Source of the DNA: an uncultured Aquimarina sp.
GTDB taxonomy: Bacteria > Bacteroidota > Bacteroidia > Flavobacteriales > Flavobacteriaceae
DNA length: 64,000 nucleotides
Assembly (NCBI GenBank): GCA_947489685.1
Contig: CANLEM010000002.1
Span: forward strand, 744,001-808,000
Direction of reading: 5' to 3'
How positions within the stretch are numbered: position 1 is the stretch's first letter; each line of letters starts with the position of its first letter. The position numbers were made by a program, and so were the translations under genes. The notes under the pieces are model-generated. The model did not search any database. It was not told where the DNA came from and was given only the letters and a program-made list of their open reading frames with translations. Shown piece by piece: positions 43,681-53,806 of this stretch.

Positions 43681-44328
43681 ATGTTTCTCGAAAATACAGT
43701 AAATCATAAAGAGCAATTTGGGTGGATAGAAGTAATCTGTGGTTCTATGTTTTCGGGTAAAACCGAAGAATTGATTCGAAGATTGAAACGTGCTCAATTT
43801 GCAAAACAAAAGGTTGAAATTTTTAAACCTGCTATCGATATTCGTTACGATGATGAAATGGTGGTATCACACGATGCTAATGAGATAAGATCCACTCCCG
43901 TTCCTGCTGCTGCTAATATTAGAATACTTGCCGACACTTGTGATGTGGTAGGTATTGATGAAGCCCAGTTTTTTGATGACGAAATCATAGCTGTTTGTAA
44001 TGATTTAGCCAACAAAGGTATTCGGGTAATTGTTGCTGGGTTAGATATGGATTTTAAAGGAAACCCTTTTGGCCCAATGCCAGCACTTATGGCAACAGCA
44101 GAGTATGTTACCAAGGTACATGCCGTTTGTACGCGTACCGGAAATCTAGCACAATTTAGTTATCGAAAATCGAAAAAAGATGATCTCGTGTTATTAGGTG
44201 AAACCGAAGAATACGAACCTTTAAGTAGAGCCGCATACTACAAAGCTATGCTAAAAGAAAAGGTAAAAGTAATCGATGTAAAAGATCCCAAAGAAGTATC
44301 CAAAAATAGTAAAGAAACTAATGAGTAG
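43681..44328 (+). CDS. tdk: Thymidine kinase
   Basis: A 215-residue type II thymidine kinase. Signatures are the P-loop [12 protein letters not shown] (about 22-33), the Walker [11 protein letters not shown] and the lasso region. The structural-zinc cysteines of the family are mostly absent: one position reads VCTRTG rather than CxxC, and the second site reads LSRAAYY rather than CRxC. This appears to be a subgroup that folds without zinc. The stop overlaps the alr start by 8 bases. Confidence 0.95.
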   Translation: MFLENTVNHKEQFGWIEVICGSMFSGKTEELIRRLKRAQFAKQKVEIFKPAIDIRYDDEMVVSHDANEIRSTPVPAAANIRILADTCDVVGIDEAQFFDDEIIAVCNDLANKGIRVIVAGLDMDFKGNPFGPMPALMATAEYVTKVHAVCTRTGNLAQFSYRKSKKDDLVLLGETEEYEPLSRAAYYKAMLKEKVKVIDVKDPKEVSKNSKETNE

Positions 44329-45427
44329 TGTTAAGGAAACCGTATTAGAAATAAATCTTGCGCATCTTTCACATAATTTCGATTATCTTAAAAGCAAGGT
44401 TGCTCCTCATGTTAAAATGCTGGCCGTTGTAAAAGCATCGGGATATGGCAGCGATGCTTCAGTAATCGCAAAACACCTTGAAAATATTGGAGTAGATTAT
44501 TTTGCCGTTGCATATACTTCGGAAGGAATTATATTGAGAGAGGCGGGAATTAAAACTCCAATATTAGTATTACATCCGCAACCCGTGAATTTTGCAAAAC
44601 TTATCGAGTATCAATTAGAGCCAAGTCTTTATAGTTCGAGAACATTAAAAGAATTCATTAAAGTAGCTACTTTACAAAACCAAAAAGAATACCCAATTCA
44701 CATTAAATTTAATTCTGGACTGAATCGAATTGGTTTCTGGGAAAATGATGTAGATCATATACTATCTCAAATCGATCAAACTAATGCAGTACATATAACA
44801 TCTTTACTTTCTCATCTCGCGGCTAGTGAAGATCACAATGAACGAGAATTTACATTAACGCAAATTAATTCTTTTAAGAAAAGCGCAGACCAGATAAGCA
44901 ACAAATTAGGATATACCCCGATTCGTCATCAATCTAATACTTCGGGAATTCTTAATTACCCCGAAGCGCATTTTGATATGGTTCGTACTGGTATTGGTTT
45001 GTACGGCTATGGAAATGAAGCAAAATACGATACCCAATTAAAACCTGTAGCAGCTTTAAAATCTGTAATATCTCAAATTCATACACTAGAACCTGGAGAA
45101 TCCGTAGGATATAATCGCGCTTTTATATCTCCTGGTTATATCAAAACCGCCACAATACCAATTGGTCATGCAGATGGTATTGGTAGACAATATGGTAATA
45201 AACAAGGTTTTGTTATGATACATGATACACCTGCATATATTATAGGTAATGTATGTATGGATATGATTATGGTGGATATTACAGAGATAGATTGTAAAGA
45301 GGGTGACGAGGTTATTATTTTTGACGAGGCATCAAGTGCCTCTAAAATAGCAGAACGATCAGGAACTATTTCTTATGAGTTGCTCACAGCGATATCGCCG
45401 CGCGTTAAACGTGTAGTACGTCGATAA
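44321..45427 (+). CDS. alr: Alanine racemase
   Basis: A 368-residue PLP enzyme making D-alanine for peptidoglycan. The Lys in [13 protein letters not shown] (about 38) binds PLP. The substrate Tyr lies in [11 protein letters not shown], and the [13 protein letters not shown] segment is characteristic. It overlaps tdk by 8 bases, so it is translationally coupled. It has the usual two-domain length. Confidence 0.95.
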   Translation: MSSVKETVLEINLAHLSHNFDYLKSKVAPHVKMLAVVKASGYGSDASVIAKHLENIGVDYFAVAYTSEGIILREAGIKTPILVLHPQPVNFAKLIEYQLEPSLYSSRTLKEFIKVATLQNQKEYPIHIKFNSGLNRIGFWENDVDHILSQIDQTNAVHITSLLSHLAASEDHNEREFTLTQINSFKKSADQISNKLGYTPIRHQSNTSGILNYPEAHFDMVRTGIGLYGYGNEAKYDTQLKPVAALKSVISQIHTLEPGESVGYNRAFISPGYIKTATIPIGHADGIGRQYGNKQGFVMIHDTPAYIIGNVCMDMIMVDITEIDCKEGDEVIIFDEASSASKIAERSGTISYELLTAISPRVKRVVRR

Positions 45428-45473
45428 AAGGTCATTTTTATCGAAAAAAATACTTGTATCTTTGAATGACCTC
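45428..45473 (+). promoter_or_regulatory. mscL promoter within a dyad
   Basis: TATCTTTG (45457-45464) is an exact -7 element about 70 bases before the mscL ATG. The perfect 8-bp dyad AGGTCATT (45428-45435) with AATGACCT (45466-45473) encloses it. This could be an operator or a leader hairpin; there is no T tract. Confidence 0.5.
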
Positions 45474-45534
45474 TTAAAAAGTGTTCTTTTTTTTGTTAAA
45501 TTAGACCTATACAAACTATCTAAATCTAATTCAT

Positions 45535-45954
45535 ATGGGATTTTTTAAAGATTTTAAATCTTTTTTGTTGAAAGGGGACATCATAAACCTTGCAACTGCA
45601 GTAGTAATAGGTGGCGCCTTTAACAAAATTGTGGGCTCCGCAGTAGCAGACATCATTATGCCAATTGTAGGCATTCTAACTGGTGGAACCGATTTTACTC
45701 AAAAATTTATTTCGTTAGACGGTGGAGAATACGCCACTCTTGCTGCCGCGAAAGAAGCGGGAGCCGCCGTTATGACCTATGGTAACTTGATACAAGCGAT
45801 TATCAATTTTATTATTGTTGGTTTATTTATTTTTATTGTCTTGAAAGCTTACGAGAAATCGAAAAAGAAAGAAGAAGAGGCACCTGCTGCTCCAGCTGGA
45901 CCAACTCAAGAAGAATTATTAGCCGAAATAAGAGACTTACTTAAAAAGCAGTAA
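45535..45954 (+). CDS. mscL: Large-conductance mechanosensitive channel
   Basis: A 139-residue protein. The start [31 protein letters not shown] is the MscL N-terminal helix and TM1. TM2 follows at about 80-103. The C-terminal bundle is EEELL-like ([18 protein letters not shown]). It releases solutes on osmotic downshift in the inner membrane. It is a single gene ended by a strong terminator. Confidence 0.96.
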   Translation: MGFFKDFKSFLLKGDIINLATAVVIGGAFNKIVGSAVADIIMPIVGILTGGTDFTQKFISLDGGEYATLAAAKEAGAAVMTYGNLIQAIINFIIVGLFIFIVLKAYEKSKKKEEEAPAAPAGPTQEELLAEIRDLLKKQ

Positions 45955-46008
45955 TCTTATAAAAAACGAATAATCTATAGCTACCGCTATACTACATATT
46001 CTAAACTA

Positions 46009-46036
46009 AACCGCCCTTATCCGGGCGGTTCTTTTA
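46009..46036 (+). terminator. Terminator after mscL
   Basis: Stem AACCGCCC (46009-46016) with GGGCGGTT (46023-46030), then CTTTTATTT. Confidence 0.85.
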
Positions 46037-46187
46037 TTTCAGCATGTTAAATATATAACAAATAGTATGATTTATTGTGTTTTCTGTATAAACACTTGCT
46101 ATATTAGAAATATTACGCACATTTGCTGGAATTTAAACAAGATTATACGATTTTTGTATAAGTGAAATATAATTAAAACCCGGATCA

Positions 46188-46215
46188 TTAGATTTCTGTT
46201 GTTGTAGAAATCTAA
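46188..46215 (+). repeat. 10-bp hairpin in the asd leader
   Basis: Perfect arms TTAGATTTCT (46188-46197) and AGAAATCTAA (46206-46215) with loop GTTGTTGT. It ends 17 bases before the asd ATG. It could modulate asd translation or be an operator; there is no U tract. Confidence 0.5.
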
Positions 46216-46231
46216 AAAATGAAAGTAATTT

Positions 46232-47224
46232 ATGAAAGTAGCTGTTGTTGGTGCTACCGGCTTGGTAGGAACTGTTATGTTAAAAGTATTAGAAGAAAGA
46301 AATTTTCCGGTAACGGAACTAATTCCTGTTGCATCTGAAAGATCTATAGGTAAGAAAATTTCTTATAAAGGGAATGAATTCTCTGTAGTAGGTTTATCTA
46401 CAGCTATAGATATGAAACCGGATGTAGCTCTATTCTCTGCCGGAGGAAGCACCTCGTTAGAGTGGGCTCCAAAATTTGCAGAAGCTGGAATAACTGTTAT
46501 CGATAATTCTTCGGCTTGGAGAATGGACCCTACCAAAAAACTAGTAGTTCCAGAAATCAATGCCAAAACTTTATCTTCAGAAGATAAGATCATTGCGAAT
46601 CCAAACTGTTCGACCATACAAATGGTGTTAACATTGGGACCTCTTCATGACAAATATAAAATCAATCGTGTTGTAGTTTCTACCTATCAATCCATTACCG
46701 GTACGGGTGTAAAGGCAGTACAACAATTAGAAAATGAATATGCTGGCGAAAAAGGCGAAATGGCCTACCCATATCCTATACACCGTAATGCTATTCCTCA
46801 TTGTGATGTCTTCCAAGAAAATGGATACACCAAAGAAGAGATGAAGCTAGTTAATGAAACTCAAAAAATACTCGATGACCGCACTATAGCTGTTACGGCT
46901 ACAGCAATTAGAATCCCTGTAGTTGGTGGTCACAGTGAAAGCGTAAATCTCGAATTTGCTAACGAGTTTAAAGAAAATGATATTAGGACGCTTTTAAACC
47001 AAACTCCGGGAGTTACCGTACAGGATAATCCAGATACCAATACATACCCAATGCCAATCTACGCCGAAGGCAAAAATGATGTTTTTGTTGGTAGAATCCG
47101 AAGAGATCACTCAAGAGAAAATGCATTAAACATGTGGATTGTTTCGGATAACCTTCGAAAAGGTGCGGCAACTAACGCAATACAAATAGCCGAATATCTT
47201 ATGGAAAATAAATTAGTAGGCTAA
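46232..47224 (+). CDS. asd: Aspartate-semialdehyde dehydrogenase
   Basis: A 330-residue enzyme on the pathway to lysine, threonine, methionine and diaminopimelate. Signatures are VAVVGATGLVG (NADP loop), NPNCSTIQ with the catalytic Cys (about 129), and the GGHSES substrate His/Arg region. It is a single gene with a leader hairpin and a strong terminator. Confidence 0.96.
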   Translation: MKVAVVGATGLVGTVMLKVLEERNFPVTELIPVASERSIGKKISYKGNEFSVVGLSTAIDMKPDVALFSAGGSTSLEWAPKFAEAGITVIDNSSAWRMDPTKKLVVPEINAKTLSSEDKIIANPNCSTIQMVLTLGPLHDKYKINRVVVSTYQSITGTGVKAVQQLENEYAGEKGEMAYPYPIHRNAIPHCDVFQENGYTKEEMKLVNETQKILDDRTIAVTATAIRIPVVGGHSESVNLEFANEFKENDIRTLLNQTPGVTVQDNPDTNTYPMPIYAEGKNDVFVGRIRRDHSRENALNMWIVSDNLRKGAATNAIQIAEYLMENKLVG

Positions 47225-47250
47225 CGAATACATAAAAATTAATTTTAGAC

Positions 47251-47290
47251 AATACCCTTATTGAGTGATTTCAATGAGGGTATTTTTTTA
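47251..47290 (+). terminator. Terminator after asd
   Basis: 14-bp stem (47251-47264 with 47271-47284, one G-U pair) followed by TTTTTTT. Confidence 0.9.
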
Positions 47291-47504
47291 GAACAATATA
47301 TGGTATGTTTCTCAAAATCAACCTTACCCCTCCTTTAAATTAATACGATGGATGTCATAAAGTAAAGACTCTGTTACGTCAGTATTTTCCGCACAATTAC
47401 CATCATAAACTGCTTTTTTCAAGACTGATTACTCTTTCAGTTTTGTAAGGTATTTAACATTTTTTCCTCTAATACATCAATTAAATAACAAAAAACAAAA
47501 AACA

Positions 47505-47873
47505 ATGAACAAGTTAATTATAGTATTAAGAATATTACTAGGAGCGATGTTAATCGTTTTCGGAAGTAATAAATTTATCGGGTTCTTACCTGATTTTGAA
47601 TTTGCCAACCCAGAAGCGGGTATCTTTTTTGGTGCATTAGCCAGTAGTTATGTATTAAAAACTGTAGGACTTATAGAAGTTCTTGTCGGACTTTTACTAC
47701 TTGTTAATAAAGCAGTACCTTTCGCTCTGGTGGTTTTAGCACCAATTTCTGTTAATATTGTTTTATTTCACGCTACTCTGGATCCTGCAAATATAGGGCC
47801 AGCAGCTTTTGTCTTCCTTGTAAACACTTTCTTAATATTTAAATATTGGGACAAGTACAAAACACTTTTCTAA
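47505..47873 (+). CDS. DoxX-family membrane protein
   Basis: A 122-residue protein with four membrane helices. The start MNKLIIVLRILLGAMLIVFGSNKF and a KTVGLIEVLVGLLLLVNK core are DoxX-like. Function unknown; family members have been linked to redox homeostasis. It is a single gene, followed by an unusual structured element at 47907-48007. Confidence 0.82.
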   Translation: MNKLIIVLRILLGAMLIVFGSNKFIGFLPDFEFANPEAGIFFGALASSYVLKTVGLIEVLVGLLLLVNKAVPFALVVLAPISVNIVLFHATLDPANIGPAAFVFLVNTFLIFKYWDKYKTLF

Positions 47874-47906
47874 AACCAAAATTTTTCGTTTCTTACAGAA
47901 AATTCC

Positions 47907-48007
47907 GACTGCTCTTACGAATTAATCCTACAGGTTACTAAACCCCAAAGTAACATGGAAGAAATAATGTTTTCTTCATAGGAAAATTTAAGGAGCAGTC
48001 TTTTTTT
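47907..48007 (+). ncRNA. Candidate structured RNA or complex terminator
   Basis: Three stems nest in 100 bases. The outer stem is GACTGCTCTT (47907-47916) with AAGGAGCAGTC (47990-48000, one bulge), followed at once by seven T. Inner hairpins are GTTACT/AGTAAC (47934-47939, 47949-47954) and GAAGAAA/TTTCTTC (47958-47964, 47971-47977). An ordinary terminator does not enclose a 73-base branched loop, so a small RNA or a switch-like terminator after the DoxX gene is possible. No known RNA family was recognised. Confidence 0.4.
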
Positions 48008-48042
48008 ATATTTTCTTTAGCATATTAGGAAACTTGTTTTGA

Positions 48043-48050
48043 TAGATTTG
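48043..48050 (+). promoter_or_regulatory. -7 element of the prolyl oligopeptidase gene
   Basis: TAGATTTG, an exact TAnnTTTG match 24 bases before the ATG at 48074. This makes the longer start at 48050 unlikely. The -33 region is weak. Confidence 0.5.
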
Positions 48051-48073
48051 TGTATTATTCTAACGAATTCATT

Positions 48074-50242
48074 ATGAAAAATACACTCTTTGTGCTATCA
48101 ATACTAACCGTTATGATAGCCTGCAAGAACGAACCAAAAGAAGAAAACAGTAAAACTACGATTGCATTGAACTATCCTGAAACCAAAAAGGTAGACACAA
48201 CAACTAGCTATTTTGGCACCGAAATTAAAGATCCTTATCGATGGCTTGAGGATGACAGAAGTGAAGAAACCGAAAAATGGGTAACCTCTCAAAACAAAGC
48301 CACTTTCGGTTATTTTGAAAATATTCCTTTTAGAAAAGATCTTAAAAAACGTCTATCTGACCTTTGGAATTATGAAAAAGTCAGCGCCCCTTATAAAGAA
48401 GGAGGTTATACTTATTTTAATAAAAATGATGGGCTTCAAAATCAATATGTAATCTACCGATTCAAAAACGAAGGAGATACCCCAGAAGTTTTTTTAGACC
48501 CAAATACATTTAGCGAAGACGGAACTACCTCTTTAGGAGGGATGAGTTTTTCTAAAAATGGGAAATTAGTTGCCTACGCAATTTCTGAAGGTGGTAGTGA
48601 TTGGAGAAAGATCATTGTTAAAAATGCTGAAACCAAAGAAATTATAGAAGACACTATAGTAGATGTAAAGTTTTCGGGAATGTCGTGGATGGCTAACGAA
48701 GGATTCTATTATTCTAGTTATGATAAACCCGAAGGCAGCGAGCTTTCTGCAAAAACAGATCAACACAAAGTATACTATCATAAACTTGGTACTCCTCAAA
48801 AAGAAGATCAGTTAATTTATGGTGGAACTGCCCAAGAAAAACATAGATATATTAGTGGACAAGTTACAGAAGATAATAGATATCTTATTATTTATCCTAG
48901 AGTTTCGACATCAGGGAATAAGCTTTACATAAAAGATCTTACCAAACCCAATAGTAAACTAATTACCGTTTTAGATCATACCGACAGTGATACTTATCTT
49001 ATAGAAAATGAAGGGACAAAATTATACTTTGTTACTAATTTAAATGCTCCTAATCAGAAAATTGTTACTGTAGATGCCAGCAATCCAACTCCCGAAAACT
49101 GGAAAGATTTTATCCCTGAAACAGAAAATGTATTAAGTCCAAACTTAGGAGGCGGATATTTCTTTGCAGGATATATGGTAGATGCTGTATCCAAAGTTTT
49201 ACAGTATGACTATGACGGAAAATTAATTCGTGAAGTAACCTTGCCGGGTGTAGGAAGCGCCAATGGATTTGGAGCAAAAAAAGAAGAAAAAGAGTTATAC
49301 TACTCTTTCACAAATTACAAAACACCCAATAGCATCTATAAATATGATATAGAAAACGGAACTTCGGAATTATATCGCAAACCAAAAATTGATTTTAACT
49401 CTGATAATTACGAGAGTAAACAAGTGTTTTATAACTCAAAAGATGGGACAAAAGTTCCTATGATTATCACCTATAAAAAAGGGTTAGAATTAAATGGTAA
49501 AAACCCTACTATACTTTATGGTTATGGTGGTTTTAATATTAGTTTAACTCCTTCTTTTAGTATAGCAAATGCTGTTTGGATGGAGCAAGGAGGAGTATAT
49601 GCTGTTCCTAATCTTAGAGGTGGAGGAGAATATGGTAAAAAATGGCACGTTGCGGGAACAAAGATGCAGAAACAAAATGTATTTGATGACTTTATAGCAG
49701 CTGCAGAATACCTAATAGAGAACAAATACACATCAAGTGACTACCTCGCTATTCGTGGAGGATCTAATGGAGGATTGCTCGTTGGAGCTACAATGACTCA
49801 AAGGCCAGACCTTATGAAAGTTGCTTTACCGGCAGTCGGAGTATTAGATATGTTACGTTATCATACTTTTACCGCTGGAGCAGGATGGGCCTATGATTAT
49901 GGTACTGCCGAAGATAATAAGGAAATGTTCGAATATTTAAAAGGATACTCCCCTGTACATAATGTAAAAGAAGGCGTGCAATATCCAGCTACTTTGGTAA
50001 CCACAGGAGATCATGATGATAGGGTAGTTCCAGCACATTCGTTTAAATTTGCTGCAGCATTACAAGATAAACAATCTGGTAGTAATCCAACATTAATTAG
50101 AATAGAGACTAATGCTGGTCATGGAGCAGGAACACCTGTAAGTAAAACTATAGATCAATTTGCAGATATTTTTGGTTTTACATTATACAATATGGGGTAT
50201 GAAGTCTTACCCGAAAAAGTAACAGACGAAGTAAAAGGATAA
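48074..50242 (+). CDS. Prolyl oligopeptidase (S9) lipoprotein
   Basis: The start is at ATG 48074, where the lipoprotein signal begins ([17 protein letters not shown], Cys17). The product has 722 residues. An N-terminal seven-bladed propeller (about 40-440) opens with [19 protein letters not shown], the family signature. The peptidase domain (about 450-710) has the nucleophile in [11 protein letters not shown], Asp in [11 protein letters not shown] and His in NAGHGAGTP. It cleaves after Pro in peptides, most likely in the periplasm or at the surface. Confidence 0.93.
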   Translation: MKNTLFVLSILTVMIACKNEPKEENSKTTIALNYPETKKVDTTTSYFGTEIKDPYRWLEDDRSEETEKWVTSQNKATFGYFENIPFRKDLKKRLSDLWNYEKVSAPYKEGGYTYFNKNDGLQNQYVIYRFKNEGDTPEVFLDPNTFSEDGTTSLGGMSFSKNGKLVAYAISEGGSDWRKIIVKNAETKEIIEDTIVDVKFSGMSWMANEGFYYSSYDKPEGSELSAKTDQHKVYYHKLGTPQKEDQLIYGGTAQEKHRYISGQVTEDNRYLIIYPRVSTSGNKLYIKDLTKPNSKLITVLDHTDSDTYLIENEGTKLYFVTNLNAPNQKIVTVDASNPTPENWKDFIPETENVLSPNLGGGYFFAGYMVDAVSKVLQYDYDGKLIREVTLPGVGSANGFGAKKEEKELYYSFTNYKTPNSIYKYDIENGTSELYRKPKIDFNSDNYESKQVFYNSKDGTKVPMIITYKKGLELNGKNPTILYGYGGFNISLTPSFSIANAVWMEQGGVYAVPNLRGGGEYGKKWHVAGTKMQKQNVFDDFIAAAEYLIENKYTSSDYLAIRGGSNGGLLVGATMTQRPDLMKVALPAVGVLDMLRYHTFTAGAGWAYDYGTAEDNKEMFEYLKGYSPVHNVKEGVQYPATLVTTGDHDDRVVPAHSFKFAAALQDKQSGSNPTLIRIETNAGHGAGTPVSKTIDQFADIFGFTLYNMGYEVLPEKVTDEVKG

Positions 50243-50266
50243 AATATCCAAGGCTTCAAAAATTTA

Positions 50267-50299
50267 AAATCCGTTTCTTTTTAAGAAGCGGATTTTTTT
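50267..50299 (+). terminator. Terminator after the prolyl oligopeptidase gene
   Basis: 13-bp stem (50267-50279 with 50283-50295, one G-U pair), TTT loop, then a T run. The next gene starts only 36 bases on. Confidence 0.88.
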
Positions 50300-50335
50300 A
50301 TTCAAAAACTTCATCAAAGTTCAATATATTTGAAT

Positions 50336-51304
50336 ATGCTTACAATCCAAGACGTATCTTTTGCTTACGATAAACTTCCAGTTTTGAAAAATATTAGTTT
50401 CACTATTGAACAGGGGCAACATATTGCCTTAATTGGAGCAAGTGGTTGTGGGAAAAGTACATTGCTTAAGATCATATATGGCTTGTTACATGTTGACCAA
50501 GGAGAGTTATTCTGGAATGATAAAAAATTACTAGGCCCCCTCCATCATCTGGTTCCTGGCGAGGAGAACATGAAGTACCTTTCTCAAGGTTTTGAGCTAC
50601 AACCTTACCGCAGTGTATCCGAGAATATTGGGCAATATTTATCTAATTTTGAACCCAAACTAAAAAAAGATCGCGTACTTGAATTGCTCGAAATTGTAGA
50701 GATGATTGATTTTGCAGATACCAAAGTAGAAAACCTAAGTGGTGGTCAAAAACAAAGGGTAGCTTTGGCAAAAGCACTTGCCAAAAAACCAGAATTGCTA
50801 TTGCTAGATGAGCCATTTCATAATATTGATAATTTTAGGCGAAGCTCTTTACGAAGAAATCTTTTTAGATACTTAAAAAGAAACAAGATTACGAGTATCA
50901 CGGCTACACATGATAAAACCGATATTCTTTCTTTTACCGACCAAACTATTGTTATCCGTCAAGGAGAAATCATAACGAAAACAAAAACTCAAACCTTATA
51001 TCAAAACCCTACAGATTATTATGTTGCTTCTCTTTTTGGAGAAGTAAATGAAATCAAACTTTCTTCAATAGGCAAAGAAAGTGACAAGAGCATTCTTATT
51101 TATCCTCATGAAATAACGGTGAACCAAAATTCGGGATTTAAAGCTCGAATAAAAAACTCCTATTTTAACGGAAGCCATTATTTAATTGAAGCCGTTTTTG
51201 GCAATGCAATCATATTCTTTGATCATTACACAAAACTTAAGGCTCCCAAAATGGTCGGAATCCAAATAACAGATGATATTATTTCAAAAAGACTAAAATT
51301 ATAA
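50336..51304 (+). CDS. ABC transporter ATP-binding protein
   Basis: The start is taken at ATG 50336 (MLTIQDVSFAYD); a TTG two codons upstream is also possible. The product has 322 residues. Visible are Walker A GASGCGKST (about 35-43), signature LSGGQKQR, Walker B LLLLDEPF and the switch His in TATHD. A C-terminal part (about 235-322) resembles the TOBE-type regulatory domain of iron, molybdate or polyamine importers. No permease or binding-protein gene is adjacent, so the substrate is unknown. The gap after the upstream terminator is very short. Confidence 0.88.
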   Translation: MLTIQDVSFAYDKLPVLKNISFTIEQGQHIALIGASGCGKSTLLKIIYGLLHVDQGELFWNDKKLLGPLHHLVPGEENMKYLSQGFELQPYRSVSENIGQYLSNFEPKLKKDRVLELLEIVEMIDFADTKVENLSGGQKQRVALAKALAKKPELLLLDEPFHNIDNFRRSSLRRNLFRYLKRNKITSITATHDKTDILSFTDQTIVIRQGEIITKTKTQTLYQNPTDYYVASLFGEVNEIKLSSIGKESDKSILIYPHEITVNQNSGFKARIKNSYFNGSHYLIEAVFGNAIIFFDHYTKLKAPKMVGIQITDDIISKRLKL

Positions 51305-51503
51305 TTTTTATAGGTAAGCAAAATATCTTAAAGCTTGCCTGTTTCTATTATTTTGAATTCTAACAAATTGTTTAAACATAATTTCCCTTCTTACAAAAAG
51401 GTATTCTTTATGTATTCTTTTTACTTGCGATGTACTCCTAATGTACCCTTGTAAAAAAAAAGAAACCGCGTTGTTCATAATATATCTATCAAAACTCTTA
51501 ATT

Positions 51504-52946
51504 ATGAAACCTAAAATACATTACCTCGTTTTTATTGCCATTCTTTTCACAACCAGCACATTATTATCTCAACAATGGAATCCAAGACATCCTGGCTGGA
51601 CAGATAGTTTTAAAGCTAATGGTTTTTGTTGGTGTAACTCTAGCAATTTTGATCACGGTATTGGTACAAAAACAGTATCTATTAATGGTACTAACTATAA
51701 AATAATCGATATCTGCGATGAGCTAAAAAAACACCCGCTATATAGAGCTTATCAAAATGGTGATGCCCCATATAATGATATACAATGCGGTAATGGTCCT
51801 GCCAACGACGCTCCCGACGAAACCGGATGTCCAGGCAGAACCGATATAGGGCCTTCAGGATGTAATGAAATTGGTCCCAAATGGGATATGGAATGGTTAA
51901 AAACTAGACCACGATTTGGCGGCGATGACAATACTGGTGACAATAATGGTCCAAGTGTTACCTTTACAACTCCGATAAATAATGCATCTTATATTGCTCC
52001 TGCAACCATAAAAGTTGTTGTTAATGCAACCGACACAGATGGTGTAGCCAATGTACGTCTCTATATCAATAATACTTTTATCAGACAAGAGAATGTAAAT
52101 CCATATGAGTGGAATCAAAATAATCAGGACAACCAACTAAAAAATCTAACTTCGGGTAGTTATACCTTAAAAGCCGAAGCCACGGATCAAAAAGGCAATA
52201 TTACTACTGAAACTATTGTTATTAGCATAAATCAAGATGGAGATACTAATACTGGGGCAGTTACATTTTTAGGGCAAAGTATTAATAAATACATTAGTTC
52301 TGAAAATGGTTCTAGATCTATGCGTGCCAATCGTAATGAAGCGGGAAATCAAGAACAGTTTATCGTTGAGTCTGCAGGTGAAGGAACAATAAGTATAAAA
52401 GGAAATAACGGAAAATACGTAAGTTCTGAAAATGGAAATAAAGCCATGAACTGTAATCGCAACGCTATCGGAAGCTGGGAAAAATTCAAATTAGAACCAT
52501 TAGGCGGCGATCTTTATGCTATTAAAGGAAATAATGGAAAGTATGTAAGTCACGAAAATGGTAGGAATATGGGAGTTTTTTGTAACAGATCAAGAATAGG
52601 ATCATGGGAAAAATTTACAATAAAGGGCTTAGATGACTCTGTGCTTAATGCGTTGCGAAATACTCAAGAACAACCTCTTGAAAAAAAGATACATCTATTT
52701 CCTAACCCTTCGACTATAGAACAATTTACAATACAGGTCACTGCTTTGCAAGAAGAAACAGGATCGATTGAGATTATAGATTTAAATGGGAAGACCATTG
52801 CCTTTAAAAATTTGAGCATGATTAAACCTGGTACACAAAATATTAGAATAGATGATCTAAAAAACTTAGTAACTGCACAAGGGTTGTTTGTAGTAAGAGT
52901 TATGGTTGGTTCTGATTCTTTTGTAAAACAAATAATCATTAAATAA
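51504..52946 (+). CDS. T9SS-exported multidomain protein with Ig-like and fascin-like domains
   Basis: The start is at ATG 51504, where the signal peptide begins (MKPKIHYLVFIAILFTTSTLLSQ). The product has 480 residues. A Cys-rich N-terminal domain (about 25-135, NGFCWCNSSNFDHG) carries several Cys that may pair. A Big_7/Ig-like domain follows (about 150-235, VRLYINNTFI). Then comes a beta-trefoil of three fascin-like repeats (about 250-385, GNNGKYVSSENG, GNNGKYVSHENG). The last 80 residues are a T9SS type A sorting domain (HLFPNPS...VKQIIIK). It is probably a surface or released protein binding a polysaccharide; no catalytic domain was recognised. Confidence 0.85.
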   Translation: MKPKIHYLVFIAILFTTSTLLSQQWNPRHPGWTDSFKANGFCWCNSSNFDHGIGTKTVSINGTNYKIIDICDELKKHPLYRAYQNGDAPYNDIQCGNGPANDAPDETGCPGRTDIGPSGCNEIGPKWDMEWLKTRPRFGGDDNTGDNNGPSVTFTTPINNASYIAPATIKVVVNATDTDGVANVRLYINNTFIRQENVNPYEWNQNNQDNQLKNLTSGSYTLKAEATDQKGNITTETIVISINQDGDTNTGAVTFLGQSINKYISSENGSRSMRANRNEAGNQEQFIVESAGEGTISIKGNNGKYVSSENGNKAMNCNRNAIGSWEKFKLEPLGGDLYAIKGNNGKYVSHENGRNMGVFCNRSRIGSWEKFTIKGLDDSVLNALRNTQEQPLEKKIHLFPNPSTIEQFTIQVTALQEETGSIEIIDLNGKTIAFKNLSMIKPGTQNIRIDDLKNLVTAQGLFVVRVMVGSDSFVKQIIIK

Positions 52947-52960
52947 ACCTATTATGCATA

Positions 52961-52999
52961 AAAAAGCAGTGTTAACTTAATACCTCAACACTGCTTTTT
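52961..52999. terminator. Bidirectional terminator between convergent genes
   Basis: 13-bp perfect stem AAAAAGCAGTGTT (52961-52973) with AACACTGCTTTTT (52987-52999). T runs occur on both strands, between stops at 52946 and 53003. Confidence 0.88.
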
Positions 53000-53002
53000 A
53001 TT

Positions 53003-53755
53003 CTAAAATTTCTTTAACTTAAGTTCTTTCCCATCAAATACTGCATAGGTATAATGCACAATCCAATCTCCAAGATTGGTGTACTTGGATTGTTCATTTA
53101 ATTGGATTTCCATTGGGAGGTGTCGATGTCCAAACACAAAATGATCTCTATGTGCATCTTCAAGTTTTCTTTTACAATATTGTACCAACCACTCATTTTC
53201 TTCTCCTAAAAAAGTAACATCTTCATCGCCCGAGATCAACTTGTTTTTTACAGATAAGTATTGCGCAAGTTTAACTCCTAAATCGGGATGTAGCCATCTA
53301 AAAAACCATTTTGCAACCGGATTAGTAAACACTTTTTTCATTCGCTTATACCCTTTATCTCCAGGACCTAAGCCATCACCATGACCAATGAAAAACTTAG
53401 TTTCATTAAATGTAAATTCCTTTGGTTTATGATAAACCGGAATATTTAGTTCTTCTTCAAAATAACCATTCATCCATAAATCGTGATTACCTACAAAGTA
53501 ATACACCGGTATACCTGAATCAGTAATCTCTGCTAATTTCCCTAAAGTTCTGGTAAACCCTTTTGGCACTACTGTTTTATATTCGAACCAAAAATCAAAA
53601 AGATCCCCTAATAAAAAGATGGCTGCGGCATCCTGTTTAATTTCGTCTAACCATTTTACAAACTTTTGCTCTCTGGGGAAACTCTTTTCAGAAGTGGGAG
53701 CCCCCAAGTGATTATCACTAGCGAAATATATTTTTTTCCCTTCAGGAAGGTTCAT
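53003..53755 (-). CDS. lpxH: UDP-2,3-diacylglucosamine diphosphatase-like metallophosphoesterase
   Basis: A 250-residue calcineurin-like phosphoesterase. The motifs are FASDNHLGAP (D-x-H), GDLFDFWFEY (GDxxD), GNHDLW (GNHD), GHGDGLG (GHGD) and FGHRHLP (GHxH). The KRMKKVFTNPVAKWFFRWLHPD insertion fits LpxH/LpxH2-type proteins, which act in lipid A assembly by cleaving UDP-diacylglucosamine at the inner membrane face. The name is a family-based call. Confidence 0.9.
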   Translation of the reverse strand: MNLPEGKKIYFASDNHLGAPTSEKSFPREQKFVKWLDEIKQDAAAIFLLGDLFDFWFEYKTVVPKGFTRTLGKLAEITDSGIPVYYFVGNHDLWMNGYFEEELNIPVYHKPKEFTFNETKFFIGHGDGLGPGDKGYKRMKKVFTNPVAKWFFRWLHPDLGVKLAQYLSVKNKLISGDEDVTFLGEENEWLVQYCKRKLEDAHRDHFVFGHRHLPMEIQLNEQSKYTNLGDWIVHYTYAVFDGKELKLKKF

Positions 53756-53806
53756 AAGCCATATTTATAATGTAAATATAAGAAAAGCATGCCAAGAGCT
53801 ACGGGT

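Noticed and set aside
47907-48007. Signal recognition particle RNA
   Set aside because: The conserved GGAAGGAAGCAG apical core is missing on both strands.
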